Shown piece after piece: positions 47,638 through 60,732 of a stretch of 64,000 nucleotides of DNA (position 1 is the first letter of the stretch; each line of letters begins with the position of its first letter). The stretch covers positions 2,375,484 through 2,439,483 of the forward strand of contig OX393572.1 of NCBI GenBank assembly GCA_947652115.1, given 5' to 3'. This stretch comes from Blastomussa wellsi. Lineage: Eukaryota > Cnidaria > Anthozoa > Scleractinia > Plerogyridae. The translations under genes were made by a program, and so were the position numbers. The notes beneath the pieces were generated by a model. That model had not been told where the DNA came from. It was given only the letters and a program-made list of their open reading frames with translations, and did no database searches.

Positions 47638-50600
47638 GACTGTCCATTTATCACCATTGTTAACAAACCAATCAACAGCATGAAACATTCACAATTCGTG
47701 GACAAAACAACTCTACAAGTCAGCCAAGGATGTTCTCCTTTGCGTTGTGGTATTTTCCCGGTAAATCAAGTTATATCACTGCGGTATCAAACTAACAAAT
47801 GGCAAGGTGCCTTTATTTTGACAGCGACATTCGCAGTTACAGACTGCTCAGTCATTTATTGCTTCGTATTTGATCTGGTGTCATCACTTGTTTGAAGCCC
47901 GACTTTCACAAGTTTGAAACAACGAAAATACACCCAACTTCATAAAGGAAGGTTTAATGTCACTTTAATGTCACTTCAAGGTTTAGTAGGCAAATGTATA
48001 TCTTTTTATTTGGGGGATTTTTGGGGAGTACCTCCTTTCAGGGTTATATTTCGGTACTTCCTTTATTTTGGTTTGATCGAGTTTGCATAACAGAGAACAG
48101 GTTTTTTTTTTCTGAATTTATCATTTTCATTGTAGAATTTCAAAAACTGAAAAAATATTTTAAACACTCAAGTAGTAAATATAAATTTAAGTTGGTTCGA
48201 CGTGGCAGTAGGAACATTTTGAAGTTGTTTCTTTTGAAGCCGCGAAATCCAACTCGAGGCGAAAAAGTGGTTCCATTCATGTTTTTTTTTTCTTTTCAGT
48301 CATTACACCAGATCCAAAGTAGCAGCAGCAAGAGCGAGTTTCAATTGAGTGTCGTAAAACCAAAACCAAAGTAATAACTTTGGCCAATCACAAACGGACG
48401 AAGAAAATCCAGTGAACCAATCAAAAGTTGAAGTAATTACACGAAGCCGACACAAAGCGCGGGAAAACATGCGCGCGCGAGTCACGGTTCGTTTAGGTTT
48501 ATTCCTGATTTGTTGAAAAAGTGGAAATTGAAGTGCGAAATTGTTAAACCAATCACTAAGCAAAGTAATGCAAAACAAAGCAAACTCGTTACTTTCGACA
48601 CTCAATTGAAAACCGCTGTGACCAATCACAACAAACGCAAATAACGCAGTGAACCAATCACAACTCGGAGCTTAACCATACAATATAATTTGGTTTTATC
48701 AACTGGGTTGATAATGTGAATTGGCCACCGTAAAGAGCGTGGGAAAACGTGCAACCAGTTGTAAGAACGGGCAGGGACAGGAAAATGAGTCACCATTGTT
48801 TTTGTATGGCTTGTGCCGGTGATTAGTTAAAACAGAATGTTTGCAGTGATTGGACCTGACTGGTCAAGGCACGCTGGAAGAGCTTTTTCTAATCAATTAT
48901 AGTGCTATTAATTAAAAATCAACCAAATGTCTACTTACCTAAAATCGGAGTTGATGCTGATTAAAAAGATGTGCAACGAAGACGTTTCGGTCACTTCAGT
49001 TTCACTGATCGAAACGTCTTGTTTCAAATCCCAAAACCCCTTAAAACCGATTTTCAAATAAGAAGGGGAAAACTGTAAGAATCTTTAGTCAAGAATGTTA
49101 TTTCATACGCAGTTTATGGGAGGGGGAGTTCCTAACTTATTCTTTTGAGTCCGCTGGGCATTAGGATACTGTGGACTATCTGCTGCGTCATTTAAGGTGA
49201 ACAACTCATCAGCGAAGTAATTTATAGAAAGGGGAATAAAAGTTACATTGTAAATAATTCTACTTCTTTGTAACAAGTGTTTTATCAATTGTAATAAATG
49301 TTCTCTGGAGGAATTGCTTTTGGTGTCTCGTGTCGTTATGGTCTGCCCAACCTATTGCGTCGCCCCACCCTACCCCTACGTCAAGTTACGTTCGAACTTA
49401 AACAAAGTTAACCAAGCTTAAGCCTCAAGCGTTTCTGGTGGGTTTCTTTTTCGGAGCAATTTTCCTTGCAACTTTCCATCCAAGTATTTTCAGGTTGACT
49501 GGCCGGAAATGAAAATTGTCTCCATAATTTGTACCAAATTTCCGTCTCTTCTATTTTGCTCTCGGACTTTCGCGAGTTCTGCGCGTTTCGGGTATGGGAT
49601 TTATTCTGGAAACTTCCGCAACAAAAGTTGAGCCATTCGTTTCGTTTCGTTTCTAAATTTGTGATTTTTTTTATCAAACGGAAAAGGCCTGTAATTTTTG
49701 AATGTCCTGAGCTAATGACAAAAGAAGGCCAGCCAATCAAATAGTGGGACAAACGTCTGAAAATTTAAATTTTAAATTATACGTTCACTGAAATATTTGG
49801 TGCGTTGGTTCGGTCGTACGTTGCCGCCCATGAAGACTCAAAACTTCAGGCAGCAAAAGACTACGTTGTCCTCGCCTGTGGCTACAACACTGATACCAAG
49901 ACGCAGTTTGGGAGTAGCTTTAGTATGGAACTAGAAAAACGAACTTGTACAAGAGCTTCAAAGAAGTTCAGGCGAACTTTGCAAGCTGCACATGGTTTGC
50001 TGTTTGGTCCAAAGATGTCTTCCCTGCGCTCTCAGTGAGCTGTGCTGGAGTCCTCCTCGAGGTATGTAGGAACTAAACTTATCTCTCTCGTAATAAAGTG
50101 TTGTTCAGTATCTGTTGGGAGGTTTGCCAGCAAATGGCAAGTGTTAACCTGCACGTGGAACAACAAATCTCAGTTTTTGGTTCTGGCCTTGTGTACATTT
50201 AGGTCGAACTTCAGAATTTCAGAGCGATTTGCACCGGGAAAGTAATATGTATGTGAAACCGGTGACTAAATTTCACACAGCAAAATTAGTGGATATTGTT
50301 TCTGCTGCGGACATGCAGTAATTCCTTGGCTCTTACTCCGTGTACCATACGCAGATGTTAGACATTGTTTTACCTTTGTTTTTGATTCTTTGTAGTTTGG
50401 GCAGCATTGTTTCTCATCTTTTGTTTCGTTTGTTTTATGTCATATGTGTCCGGTACACGAAGCAGCCAATTACTTGTGTTTTCTATTGTTTTTCTTTTCT
50501 TAAAAGTAGTGTCGATTTTCTTCATTTCTTTGTAGATGAGCAGCATTGCCCCGAGACGCTTGGTGAATTTTAAAAATTGCTGATCTGTGGACGGAAATCT

Positions 50601-50689
50601 TAGTTCTCAATTGACGTTAACGGTGAGTTTAGACAATTTCATTTATCTTGTATAATCACGGAGGCGACCAAGTACGAACCACGTTATCC

Positions 50690-50840
50690 AATTTAGGCAG
50701 GTACAAAAGTCGGACCAGATTAGACCGGATCAACACGGATCGCTGATCTGAATAAGACTAGTAGCTATTGTTGTATGCCAAGCTGCTTATTCTTATTCCG
50801 AGTCGATCCGGTCCGACTTTTCTACCTGCCTACCTAATTT
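50690..50840. mobile_element. MITE-like element with 23-bp inverted ends
   Basis: taggcaggtacaaaagtcgg at 50694 onward (23 bp) pairs with 50810-50832 with a single mismatch. aattt flanks both sides (50690-50694 and 50836-50840). The 90-bp interior has no frame. The right end has four extra bases outside the paired arm, so the exact boundary is uncertain. Confidence 0.65.
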
Positions 50841-53582
50841 TTTAGCCGGGTCCGTATATTCCTTTAAACCTACGTCTTTCAAACGATATGTAATCCCCGC
50901 TGAAAATCCTTAAATAGCCACGAAAATTGCCTTTGGAAAATGAAAATCTCCGTATTCTTGGGTTGCAACCACGTGACAGGGCACCCTAGAAAGGCTATTG
51001 TTCTTGACCACTAACATGGCCGCCGTGACGTCACTTTGCAAACTTTATCAGCTTTATTCAAAGAACTGAGCTAGAAACAAACTTTAATTCTACAAAAACG
51101 TACAAGAAATTGTGCAGTTGCGGAAATTGGAAGCTGTCTTTCGCCCATGAAAATTCCAAATATCACCCAATGAAGACAAATTTGACAGAACGTTAGTAAA
51201 TATTTTCTAGGATCGTTTCGTTGAATAATCTTATCATCAAGCTGCTTTTTACTCTACAGTTTAAAAGGTTAGACGTGATTTTTTGAAGAGCAATTCCTCA
51301 AAACGACGCACTGCGCTCTCTTGTCGGGTGCGATCTTTAAGATGACCTTGAATGACCCTCATGACGACCTCTGTCGGTTTTATTTGAAATTCAAATCACG
51401 TGATTTCATAGCAAACAAGAAACTCTAAAATCAACTTTTCACACCTGCAAGACACGTCGTACACGTGTAGCACCTGACTCGTCCCCAGTCGTCTCTCATG
51501 AGAAAAAATAGCAGGCGCGGGGAATGATGGTAAGACTTCGTTCTGCTTCCCATCACCCATCTCGTCTTGCCATTTTCGCATCTGACTGAGGAATCTGAGT
51601 CAGGATTTTTGTGCGAATTCTGTTAAACGTTTGTTGCTGTAATCAAACCAGGACTTGACGCAATATACAGAAAGCAACTTGTCGCGGCCTTGTAGGGAGA
51701 TATTTGTTTGCATCGGAGTCGCAAATATGAGATAAACACGTCAATATTGAAGGAGATATTTCGTTTTACAAAACTGTAAATTTATAGATCCCTTCATGGC
51801 TATTTATGACATCACGACGAGTGCTACATGTCTTAAAGTGGATAGTAAATTTTATTCCAAACTGACAATAATAAGAACAAGGGCGGAGTGACGCTTTGAA
51901 ATGAACGGATTTTTTTTTCTCCGTTTTACTTTACTTTTACGGCTTTGACTTGGCAGAAATAAAAATTAAAGAGAAATCACCGCGTAGATCACAAAACAAG
52001 ATACCTGGACAGCGAATTGGGTCTCGTACAAATATAAATGAAACAGAAGATCTGAACTTGAATATTTCGTCTGGTTCAAAAGAACAGATAAATTGATTAT
52101 TATTGAGCAAAGAGTTCAAAAAAGGCGATTGATCACGCAACTGTTTTTGAGCGTGAAAAGCACCAACTATTTGTCCCTGCAGGACGCATTTGAACGTTTA
52201 CTGCCCGGTTTTACGTTTCCTGTTCCTGTGTGTTCAGTAAATTCATTGACGAATGCAGCAATGTTACAAAGTTATAAAATGTTGATATGGACGATTTTCT
52301 TTGTTTTTCCATAGATGTCTCCATGCTCGAAATTTCCATGGCCTCTCGTGGGTTCAGCTGCGGACTTACGCCTTGGAAAGATTGTTGTGGATAACAGATG
52401 CAAGCTTACATGAAGAAGATTCTGACAAAAACCTCAGTGGTGTTATTTTGCTGTGCTTCATTCTCGGTAAACATATATAAATATAAACGTTTAATATCTA
52501 ATTTCGCCTTGCAAAATCAGAACATTGCAGAACAGACAGGAAATCAGTACCTCAATTCTCAGAACAAATCTAAGAAGAAATGTATGGAAACCAGTTGGAA
52601 GAATTCATATTTCGAGCTTGGAACTAACAAGTTAAATTGCCGTGGGTTCATGTTGTTAACAAAGAGGCCAAAATAACAGAATTTTGTGGACATGCAGCTC
52701 GAGTTAATTTGTTTGAACGTTGCCGTATTTCAATACTTCTGCAAACTTTACCAAATATTCCTCGGCACGCAACTCCAGTTTTACTCTCTCAGATCAAAAT
52801 ACCTGTTTGGTCAGAGCTTTCTTCCAAAGGCTCTTATTGCAATTTCTGTTTGGCTTTCTTGAATAACACGAGCCCACGTTTAATATGTATTGATATTTAA
52901 TGCGTTGAAATCTTACAGCATTTCATGCTTTTGCATGAAACATTATCATCATTAGGTTGTCAGAAAAAAATTCAACACTTGAACTGCGTTTTGCCAGAAT
53001 TTGAAGCAAGGAGAGCTAGGTCTTTTTGCTTACTTTATAATAAGAGACAGTTTTGTATAATATTTTAGTTTAGATTTGCCGATCTTTCCAAATGACCGAC
53101 ATATTTAGAAGATATAATTGTATTAATCTTTGTAAGATCTAAAGATTGAAGTATTTTCTCTAAAGGAAGTATTTGGTAGAAATGATTTTATTTCGACAGA
53201 TCTTTATAATTTCTACAAATACCTTTTGAATTGTGATTAATTAACAAGTTACATTCCACCAATAATTTGTACAGTTGAATTAAAAGTATAACTAATTGAG
53301 TGCTGTAAATAAAACCACGGTACAAAAGAAGAAATAAAGACTTGTATTGTAACTGCAGTCTATTGTTCCCTTTATTCGTTGTCTTCCACTCAAGAGGTAG
53401 AAAAAAAATTGCGCTTTTAAAAGGGGCCTGGAAACTAGTCAAAATGTAGGCTATCTCTTTTAATGCATTTTGTCTATGTAGCGTCGCTGAGGAGGAAAAA
53501 ATTCTGCGCTTTTGAATGGAGGTCTAGTATCAAATCAAAATAAAAACCGTCTTTTGATGGATAAAACTGCACTGCACAGTTT

Positions 53583-53790
53583 TTCTCCCGCCAAAAGACT
53601 TAGTTTATTTTTTGACACGTTACCAGACTTCCTTCAAAATCTCAGCCTTTTTTCCCGCAGGATCCATGAAAAAGCACCAAAATTTTCCCGCCAAAAGACT
53701 TAGATTATATTTACTGCCGGTTCCATGCAGAAGCACTTACAATTTTCCCGCCAAAAGACTTAGTTTATTTTTCGACTCGTTTCCAGGCCC
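53583..53790 (+). repeat. three short tandem copies with cccgccaaaagacttag
   Basis: The motif cccgccaaaagacttag recurs at about 53587, 53687 and 53745. Between copies are ggatccatgaaaaagcacc and ggttccatgcagaagcact, which are also related, so the unit is roughly 58 bp in the last two copies. It is non-coding. Confidence 0.7.
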
Positions 53791-54441
53791 CTTTAAAAGC
53801 GCAGATATTTTCTATTTTAGCTCTACAAGAAAAGGAGATCCATTAAAAAGAACCGTCATTTTTCTGTCAAGACTTACAATAATTATTCTAACTGAAAAGA
53901 TTTATTTCATAGAGCAGCCACCTTTCTGTCAAATATGATTTTTGTCTCTCGAAAGCCTACATAATTCATTAAAAAAATCCTAGACCAAGAAAGGTTTTCT
54001 CCCTGACCAAAATGCTTTGTGTTCGAATGCTTGATCAAATCAAATATATTTTGTACGTTTTTAATGCCAAGCGCGTAAGGTCTCGTGATTTCCTATTCCA
54101 GGCAAACACAGCTAATAAACCACTACTCGCTTGTAACTGGAATGGTTGCTCCAAAGCTTGATTACAAACTAACTTGCTTTTGTGTACCATCAAATACTAG
54201 TTTTAATGACGGCTTATACGCAAAAATTTTATAATTACAATAATTCAAATATCGAGCTATAATTTGCTGGTCGACGTTATTAATATTGTACATATAAACG
54301 ACACAAGGTGTCCTCATTATTTTGGAGCAATCATTTCAGTCACTGGAAGTGCACTGTCCTTAACCCTACGTGATGTTGGCATATCGAGAGAGAGCGCTTG
54401 ACTATAAATCATTAATTAACTACCTACTAAGCTATTGGCCA

Positions 54442-57400
54442 TCAATGTAATGAATGCCGATACTTTTCAGGAATAACATCTAGAAGACCTGCAAGAAAAT
54501 AAAGAGTACTTTTTACTATGGAAGGCAAAATTTGAGGATATTACAGGGAAGTCGTAATGACAATAATTTGTGTAGAAGCGATACCAAATAATAAGAGCCT
54601 TGAAAGCTGAAAGATCGTTACGAGCACCAAAGACAACAGGTTGTAAAACGGTTGAGAAAACTGGAGATGTTCTACACGGCAAAACGAAAGAAGTAACAGC
54701 CTTAATTGATCTTTATTCATATTTACGTCGGACGAGCTAATTTTACCCCCAAGTGTTGCATTTGAAGTGGAAAGCAGTAACGTTCCTCATCAACGAATTC
54801 TCAAAGCAGAAAAGATGAAAAATAAAAGAACCAAGACTCGGGATGAATTCTGAGCATGCCTAACGCCAAATGAGTGTACTGAACAAGGATTGTAAAGAAA
54901 TCACTCAATCGAAACTCGCTTTATATAGAGCTCAAATGGTGGCATTAGTGAAGAGTATCCTCCCCCTGCAGCCGTCTTCAGTGCCATCCTATCTCATCGT
55001 GAGAAGGAGTAGCCTACGTGTTGCCGTACCCCCCTGCCAAGGAAAAAGGTCTTTCCTCGGGGGGTGGGAAGGGGTACACGTTGGCTAGGGTAGGAGTAAA
55101 ATATGACGTCCCTAAAACGGCCGCGTGGGAAGCTGACTCAAGAGCAGGATGAGGCATCTTACCTTTAGACTCTATCCAATTCCTGCTAAAAAGACGAGCA
55201 AAATATCTCTGCAAGAAAAGAAAAATGCTTTAGAAGTATAAGGCGGTAACACGAATAAAGAAACATCACGTGATCAGTCGCGTACCTGCCCCGTGTCACA
55301 TAGGCATGTGGTAATCACGTGACCCGGGCCCAGCATCTCTGCGACCTGTGGGAATAACAGATATTTTTAAATACAACAACAAATATAGATTTTGTTCGAC
55401 AAAAGACAATTTATACAGCCGCTAGAAACGAAGAACGAGTCCGCAGTTTTCGATAGAGCGTTGTTAAGCAACCCGCTCACAAAACCATACAGGAGCATTA
55501 ACAAACAAAATGTATTCAAGTATAAGATATTAAGATATTTAGGAATTAATCCTGGATAGACTTGAGAATTTTTAACCGTGGGTTGGAAATGTGATCTTAA
55601 TTAGCATAGATTTTTACGATTTTATTTCTTCGTTTTCTCCGTAGTTTTAGTTTCGATTGAGAAGATATGTCAGACACGAGAGACAGTGTTTTATCACATT
55701 TCCAAACGCCTCGAGGTTCGTCAAAAATACTCCGCTGCGCGTCGTATTTTCAACTCCCTTCTCGGTGTTTGGAAATGTGATGAAACACCGTCTCTCGTGT
55801 TTGATATATTACATCTCACATTTAACAAGTACGAGTGGAATAATTGTTTATTAAAAACGCCCCAAAAATATTGTACAAACATCACGAAAAATACATTCTT
55901 TTATTCCGCGGATATTTTTTAGGTCAATGGTATATGAGCTCAGATACCATTGCCTCTAAACCAATCAAAACTAAGTAAATACAATATATCATAGCTAGTT
56001 TTAATAATAGCTCATATCCCATGGCCTGTAAACCAATCAAAACTCAGGAATTGCAATATACCATGGCTAGTTTTTTAATTAATTTCTGTTACCAGTCTGA
56101 GGTGACTATAACAGGAATTTACTGATATATGTACCTTGACTGCAGCAGCAACATTCAAACCCGAAGAGGCGCCTACAAAGAAGCCTTCTTCGTGGAGTAA
56201 ATTGAACGTCTATAGGAAGAATATGGACAGAAAACAACTCAAGTGAAGTGACGGACAAATAAAAAACACTTGCTTGTTAAATAAGTGAAGTTTTGTGTGG
56301 GACTGGAGTTTTCGTGCAGGAGTGCAGTTTTGTGCGGGAGTGGAGTTTGTGAGAATTTGGTGACGTGCGAGGCATTGTTTTAGCAATCAGGAACACAAAA
56401 CAAGGTATCAGTGTTTATAATACCAAGAAATAAATTTTTGCCTTACCATCTCAACAGCCTCTTTATCAGTCACAAACACAGCATCATCAATTTGAGCTCC
56501 TTTTAAATTAGTTGTTACGCGGCCCTGTCCAATACCTGTACAGAAACCAAAAACAAAGTTTAGTTTTTTTAGATTTGACGAAATAGTTTATCTATTAAAA
56601 AACAGCTCATCACGCTCTCAAAGCGGGGTATCTGTTTGACGTTATTTTTGGCCTAAACAGGGTCAGGGTTTGAGGCCTCCAGAGGCACCCCTATACCTAA
56701 ACATGGGCCAAGTACACCCCTCCCCAACTGAGGGGATTTTGTCATCAACTGGCACCAGTTTGCTAAACTGGTCTGCGACTTAGAAATGTTATCAGAGGGC
56801 TCAGAATGATGCTGACCTCCTTCACAGCTAGCTATTGTTGTCTGACATTAAAAACAAGAAATGGCTACAAAGGTGGGGACTACAGTGTCTCTAGAGATTT
56901 AAATCTATGGGGGATTTTGCCAGTTAGAAACTTAATGAGGGTTGAACGAGGAAAGTGTAAATGATAGCTGACATCAAAAACTTGAGCCTGCCCATTTCCT
57001 TCAAAAACATTTTCCAAGACATACTCTTTCCAACCATGTGTAATGTGTTAAGCAGTATATTTACCTTCTGTAATGGAACTGCCATCACTTCTTTTTAATT
57101 CTCCATATTTGAAATAATTGTACAGTACACTACCCTGTGGTTCAACAAAGACACACCGTTTTTAAGCAACAGAGGACATTTTCTGTGTTTACATAGCTTC
57201 ATCTAGTAAACAAGAGTCACTACAAATATTTGACAAGCTCGAATACTTTGAAACTGAATCAAAGCTTTTCTGAAAAGGCTGCGAGTTTGACAAAGTGGAC
57301 ATGGACAAATTTTGGGTGGCCACTGTCCAATATCGAGCTGTCATTTGCAGAATTTTGTTAATAACAAATGACATCACTTTTAACTTTGGTCTTGGTAATG

Positions 57401-60400
57401 GTAGTTTGTTCAAAATTTTGAGGCTCTACATTGAGGATGTAGCTTATTCTCAAGTACAGTTTACTTTTTGGCACATTACCTCAGGATCGGCTAAAATTAC
57501 TTTCACATTTGGATTCTTTGATTTTAAATATGTTCCTACACCTGCAATTAAAGAGGAATAAAATTAGGTCAATAAATTAGATAATCATTGGACTTTGGAC
57601 AGCTGGCAATGCAGAGGGTTTATGGGTGAAGGTTGGAATATTTTGTGAAGACACCAATTTGGCCCAAGGTAAGGTAAAGTAAACTCTGCATACCAGCCTG
57701 TATAGCTATCACACAGGCTGAAGTTTATCCCGGAATATCTAGGAATATTTCTACTCCCACATGGATGGGGATGTTAGTCCTTTAAATCGCTGGGCTTGTT
57801 TATTGACGAACACCTTTCATGGACAAAACATATAGAAGAAATTAGTAAAAAGATATCCTCAGCCATAGGCGCCCTTAAACGAATAAGACCATTCATCTCC
57901 GAAAGTACTGCTCTTCAAGTCTACCAAGCGTTGATTTTGCCCCATTTTGACTATTGCAGCCCTGTTTGGGATGAACTTAGCGTTACCTTGAGCGACAAAC
58001 TCCAGAAACTCCAAAATTGGGCTGCTAGGGTCATTACCAGGTCGAGTTTCGATACTAGTGCCAGTATCCTCCTAAATAGGCTCAACCGGGACAATCTCTC
58101 CACCCGAAGGAAAAAGCTTAAGGCCAATGCTAATGTTTAAAATAATTAAAGGGCTTTCCCCAGCGTACCTGCAGGATTTATTTAGCATCCGTAGTACACC
58201 GTACAACTTAAGAGATTTTGAGATTAAGCTAAACCTGCCTAAGCCACGCACGAACTATTGTAAGCGTGCCTTGGGCTACAGCGGGGCGCTACTATGGAAT
58301 AGCCTACCTGTAAACTTAAGAAAACCAGACTCTCTTGGGTATTTTAAAAGGGAACTTGACAAATTTTGAAGCAATCTTGAATTTCACGATATTTTGGCCT
58401 GCCAAATCGGGAAATTCAAGATTTGTACTGTACCGGGTGTACCGAGTGTACTGAGCGTACCGGTTGTACCGAGTGTACCGAGCGTACCGGTTGTACCGAG
58501 TGTACCGAGCATACCAGATGTACCGAGTGTACCGAGTGTACCGAGTGTACCGAGCGTACCGGATGTACCGAGTGTACCGAGCATACCGGGTGTACCGAGT
58601 GTACCGAGCGTACCGGTTGTAGCGAGTGTACTGAGCGTATAGCAAGTGATGCCTTTTAAATTATTTTTCCTTTCTTTTCTTTTAACGCGAAGATTAATTT
58701 GCTGGATTCTGGATCTCTCCCCTGGCTACGCCCCTTTTTGGGATAAGGCGATATGTTCAGCGTACAAAGTGACGTACTCTTGCGTTCTATTTTCATTCGA
58801 CGTATTTGAAACGTACCTGCGATTTGTGACCAAAAATTAAAGGAACATGACACGAGTTGATAAAACCAAATTATCTTTAGATAATTGCTGGCCTGACAGG
58901 CCACTTTGCTCAAACACAGATTTGGCAATTTTAGAGGCAACCAAAGGGGTCCCAGGGTGTATCAAGTGGAATTTAGTAGCATCTACTCATCTCTGTAGTG
59001 AGATTTCAAACATAATATATATGAAATGTGATGGACTAAACATTTGTGTTATAATTTTAACTAGCTACTGAGTTTGAGCCCTGGTCAGGGTCACTGAACT
59101 TACTAGGCAGGGCATGACACCAGATTTTACGGCAGCAATGCTTCTCTACTCTCTAGACTTAGTAGTTACAAGACAAGACACGACACCATTTCAATTAATA
59201 GTTGCTCTCTCCACATAGGAGTCTAAATGGCTACTTGCCTCTCTAGGTCTCTCTTAACCTCTCTGGGTCTCTGGGTCTACCTGGAACACCCTGGGGCTCT
59301 ATGCCGGGGTATCTAGAGGTCCCTTTGCAGGGGTTTCAAAATGTTTTGAAGTAGGCGTCAGGGACTGGAAGAGTAGGCAGCTGTTATAAGTGAGCTATTT
59401 GGTCACAAGCTGATTGCTATGACCAGAGTAGCCGGCAGCATAATAGTCAAGTAACCGGTGGAACTCCGGCAGTTGCCAGCTTGTTTTGAAACCCCTGCCT
59501 TTGGCTCTCTCTGGGTCTCCCTGGGTCATCACTGGGTCTGTCTGGAACTCCCAGGGGTTCGATGGGTCTCTTTCGGCCCCTTATGGGTCTCACTGGGTCT
59601 CCCAGGTCTCCCAGGCTCTTCCTGGGTCTCCCTAGGTCTCTCTGCAGAGGATGTGAATGAATATGAACATATTAAACGTTTTAAATTCTATTCTAGAATT
59701 TACCAGCCAATGTGCCCCCTGTCCCTGTAGAAAAAGTTACAGCATCTACCCGGCCATCTGTTTGATTCCAAATCTCTGGTCCTGTAGTCTCAATGTGGGC
59801 TCTCCTATTGGAAACGTTGTCAAACTAAAAGAACATTAAATAATTAATAATACCTTGATAGACTAATTATTGTTTACTCTTTTATGAGGGAGACCAAGTA
59901 ACAACTGGAGAAGAGAAACAGAACATGCTATTCAGTCAAGAGGCTATTCCTGGAAACAGATTGCACACCTGACCTTGAACGGGGGGAGCTTCATCAGTGG
60001 CCTATGTTCCGAAATGGAGTAGAAAGGCATCAGATCAGATTTAAAAACAAACTAGACTTTCAAAGTTGATGAAAAAGAGGGCACTGACTGACAGCTGCTA
60101 TAGTTTGAGAAAATAATCATTTGCTCCTTCTAACAGCATCCATTTAAATCCAATCATATCTCATGCTAAATTACCTGATTTGTCCAGATTGCATTTTCAA
60201 TGCTTTCAGCAAATCGTCTGGCCTAAGTTACAGGAAAAATTCAGGAGACAGGTTATCTAAAGACACATCAAGTCTGTCCATTTCTGTGGAATATTGCGCT
60301 CAATTTCTTAATATTGACTTTGTTACCTCTTTCAAGAACAGAAGATTAATTTTCATCACCTGATGGTTATAGTTCATTTGGTCATCATATGGCACAGCAG

Positions 60401-60697
60401 GTACCGGCCGTACATCAGCACCTAATGTTCTTAGTACATCTATCTTTTCCTACATAACAAGAAAAAAGTTAAAAGCATTGGATCCCAAGCTAATAAGAGT
60501 TTTTAAAAGAAACTTCAGGTAGAAAACTTTTTTGTCATCTTTCACTCAGTTGCCTCTATCCCTGTAAGATTGGAATTATTGGTAGACCTAATGTAAGACG
60601 AATTAGAAGTCCATGCATGCAACATAAAAAATTCCTCATTTGTACATATATACTGTTTTAAATGCCCTTAGTAGTAGTACTATGTACCTGTGATTGC

Positions 60698-60732
<35 letters not shown>

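Larger units (their letters stand above)
47638..54441. other. intergenic region between XRN2 and the cysteine synthase-like gene
   Basis: It starts with the XRN2 3' UTR; a candidate AATAAA is at 49235-49240 but it is far from the stop codon. A middle fragment of the foldback family (aatataatttggttttatca) is at 48680-48738. Open frames up to 114 codons (for example 49408-49752 minus, 49805-50038 plus) match nothing I recognise and show no clear splice context. I cannot exclude a lineage-specific or non-coding transcript. Confidence 0.45.

Noticed and set aside
58316..58659. several overlapping repetitive frames (TECTERTGC- and [12 protein letters not shown])
   Set aside because: All are readings of the same 9-bp satellite, whose period is a multiple of three.
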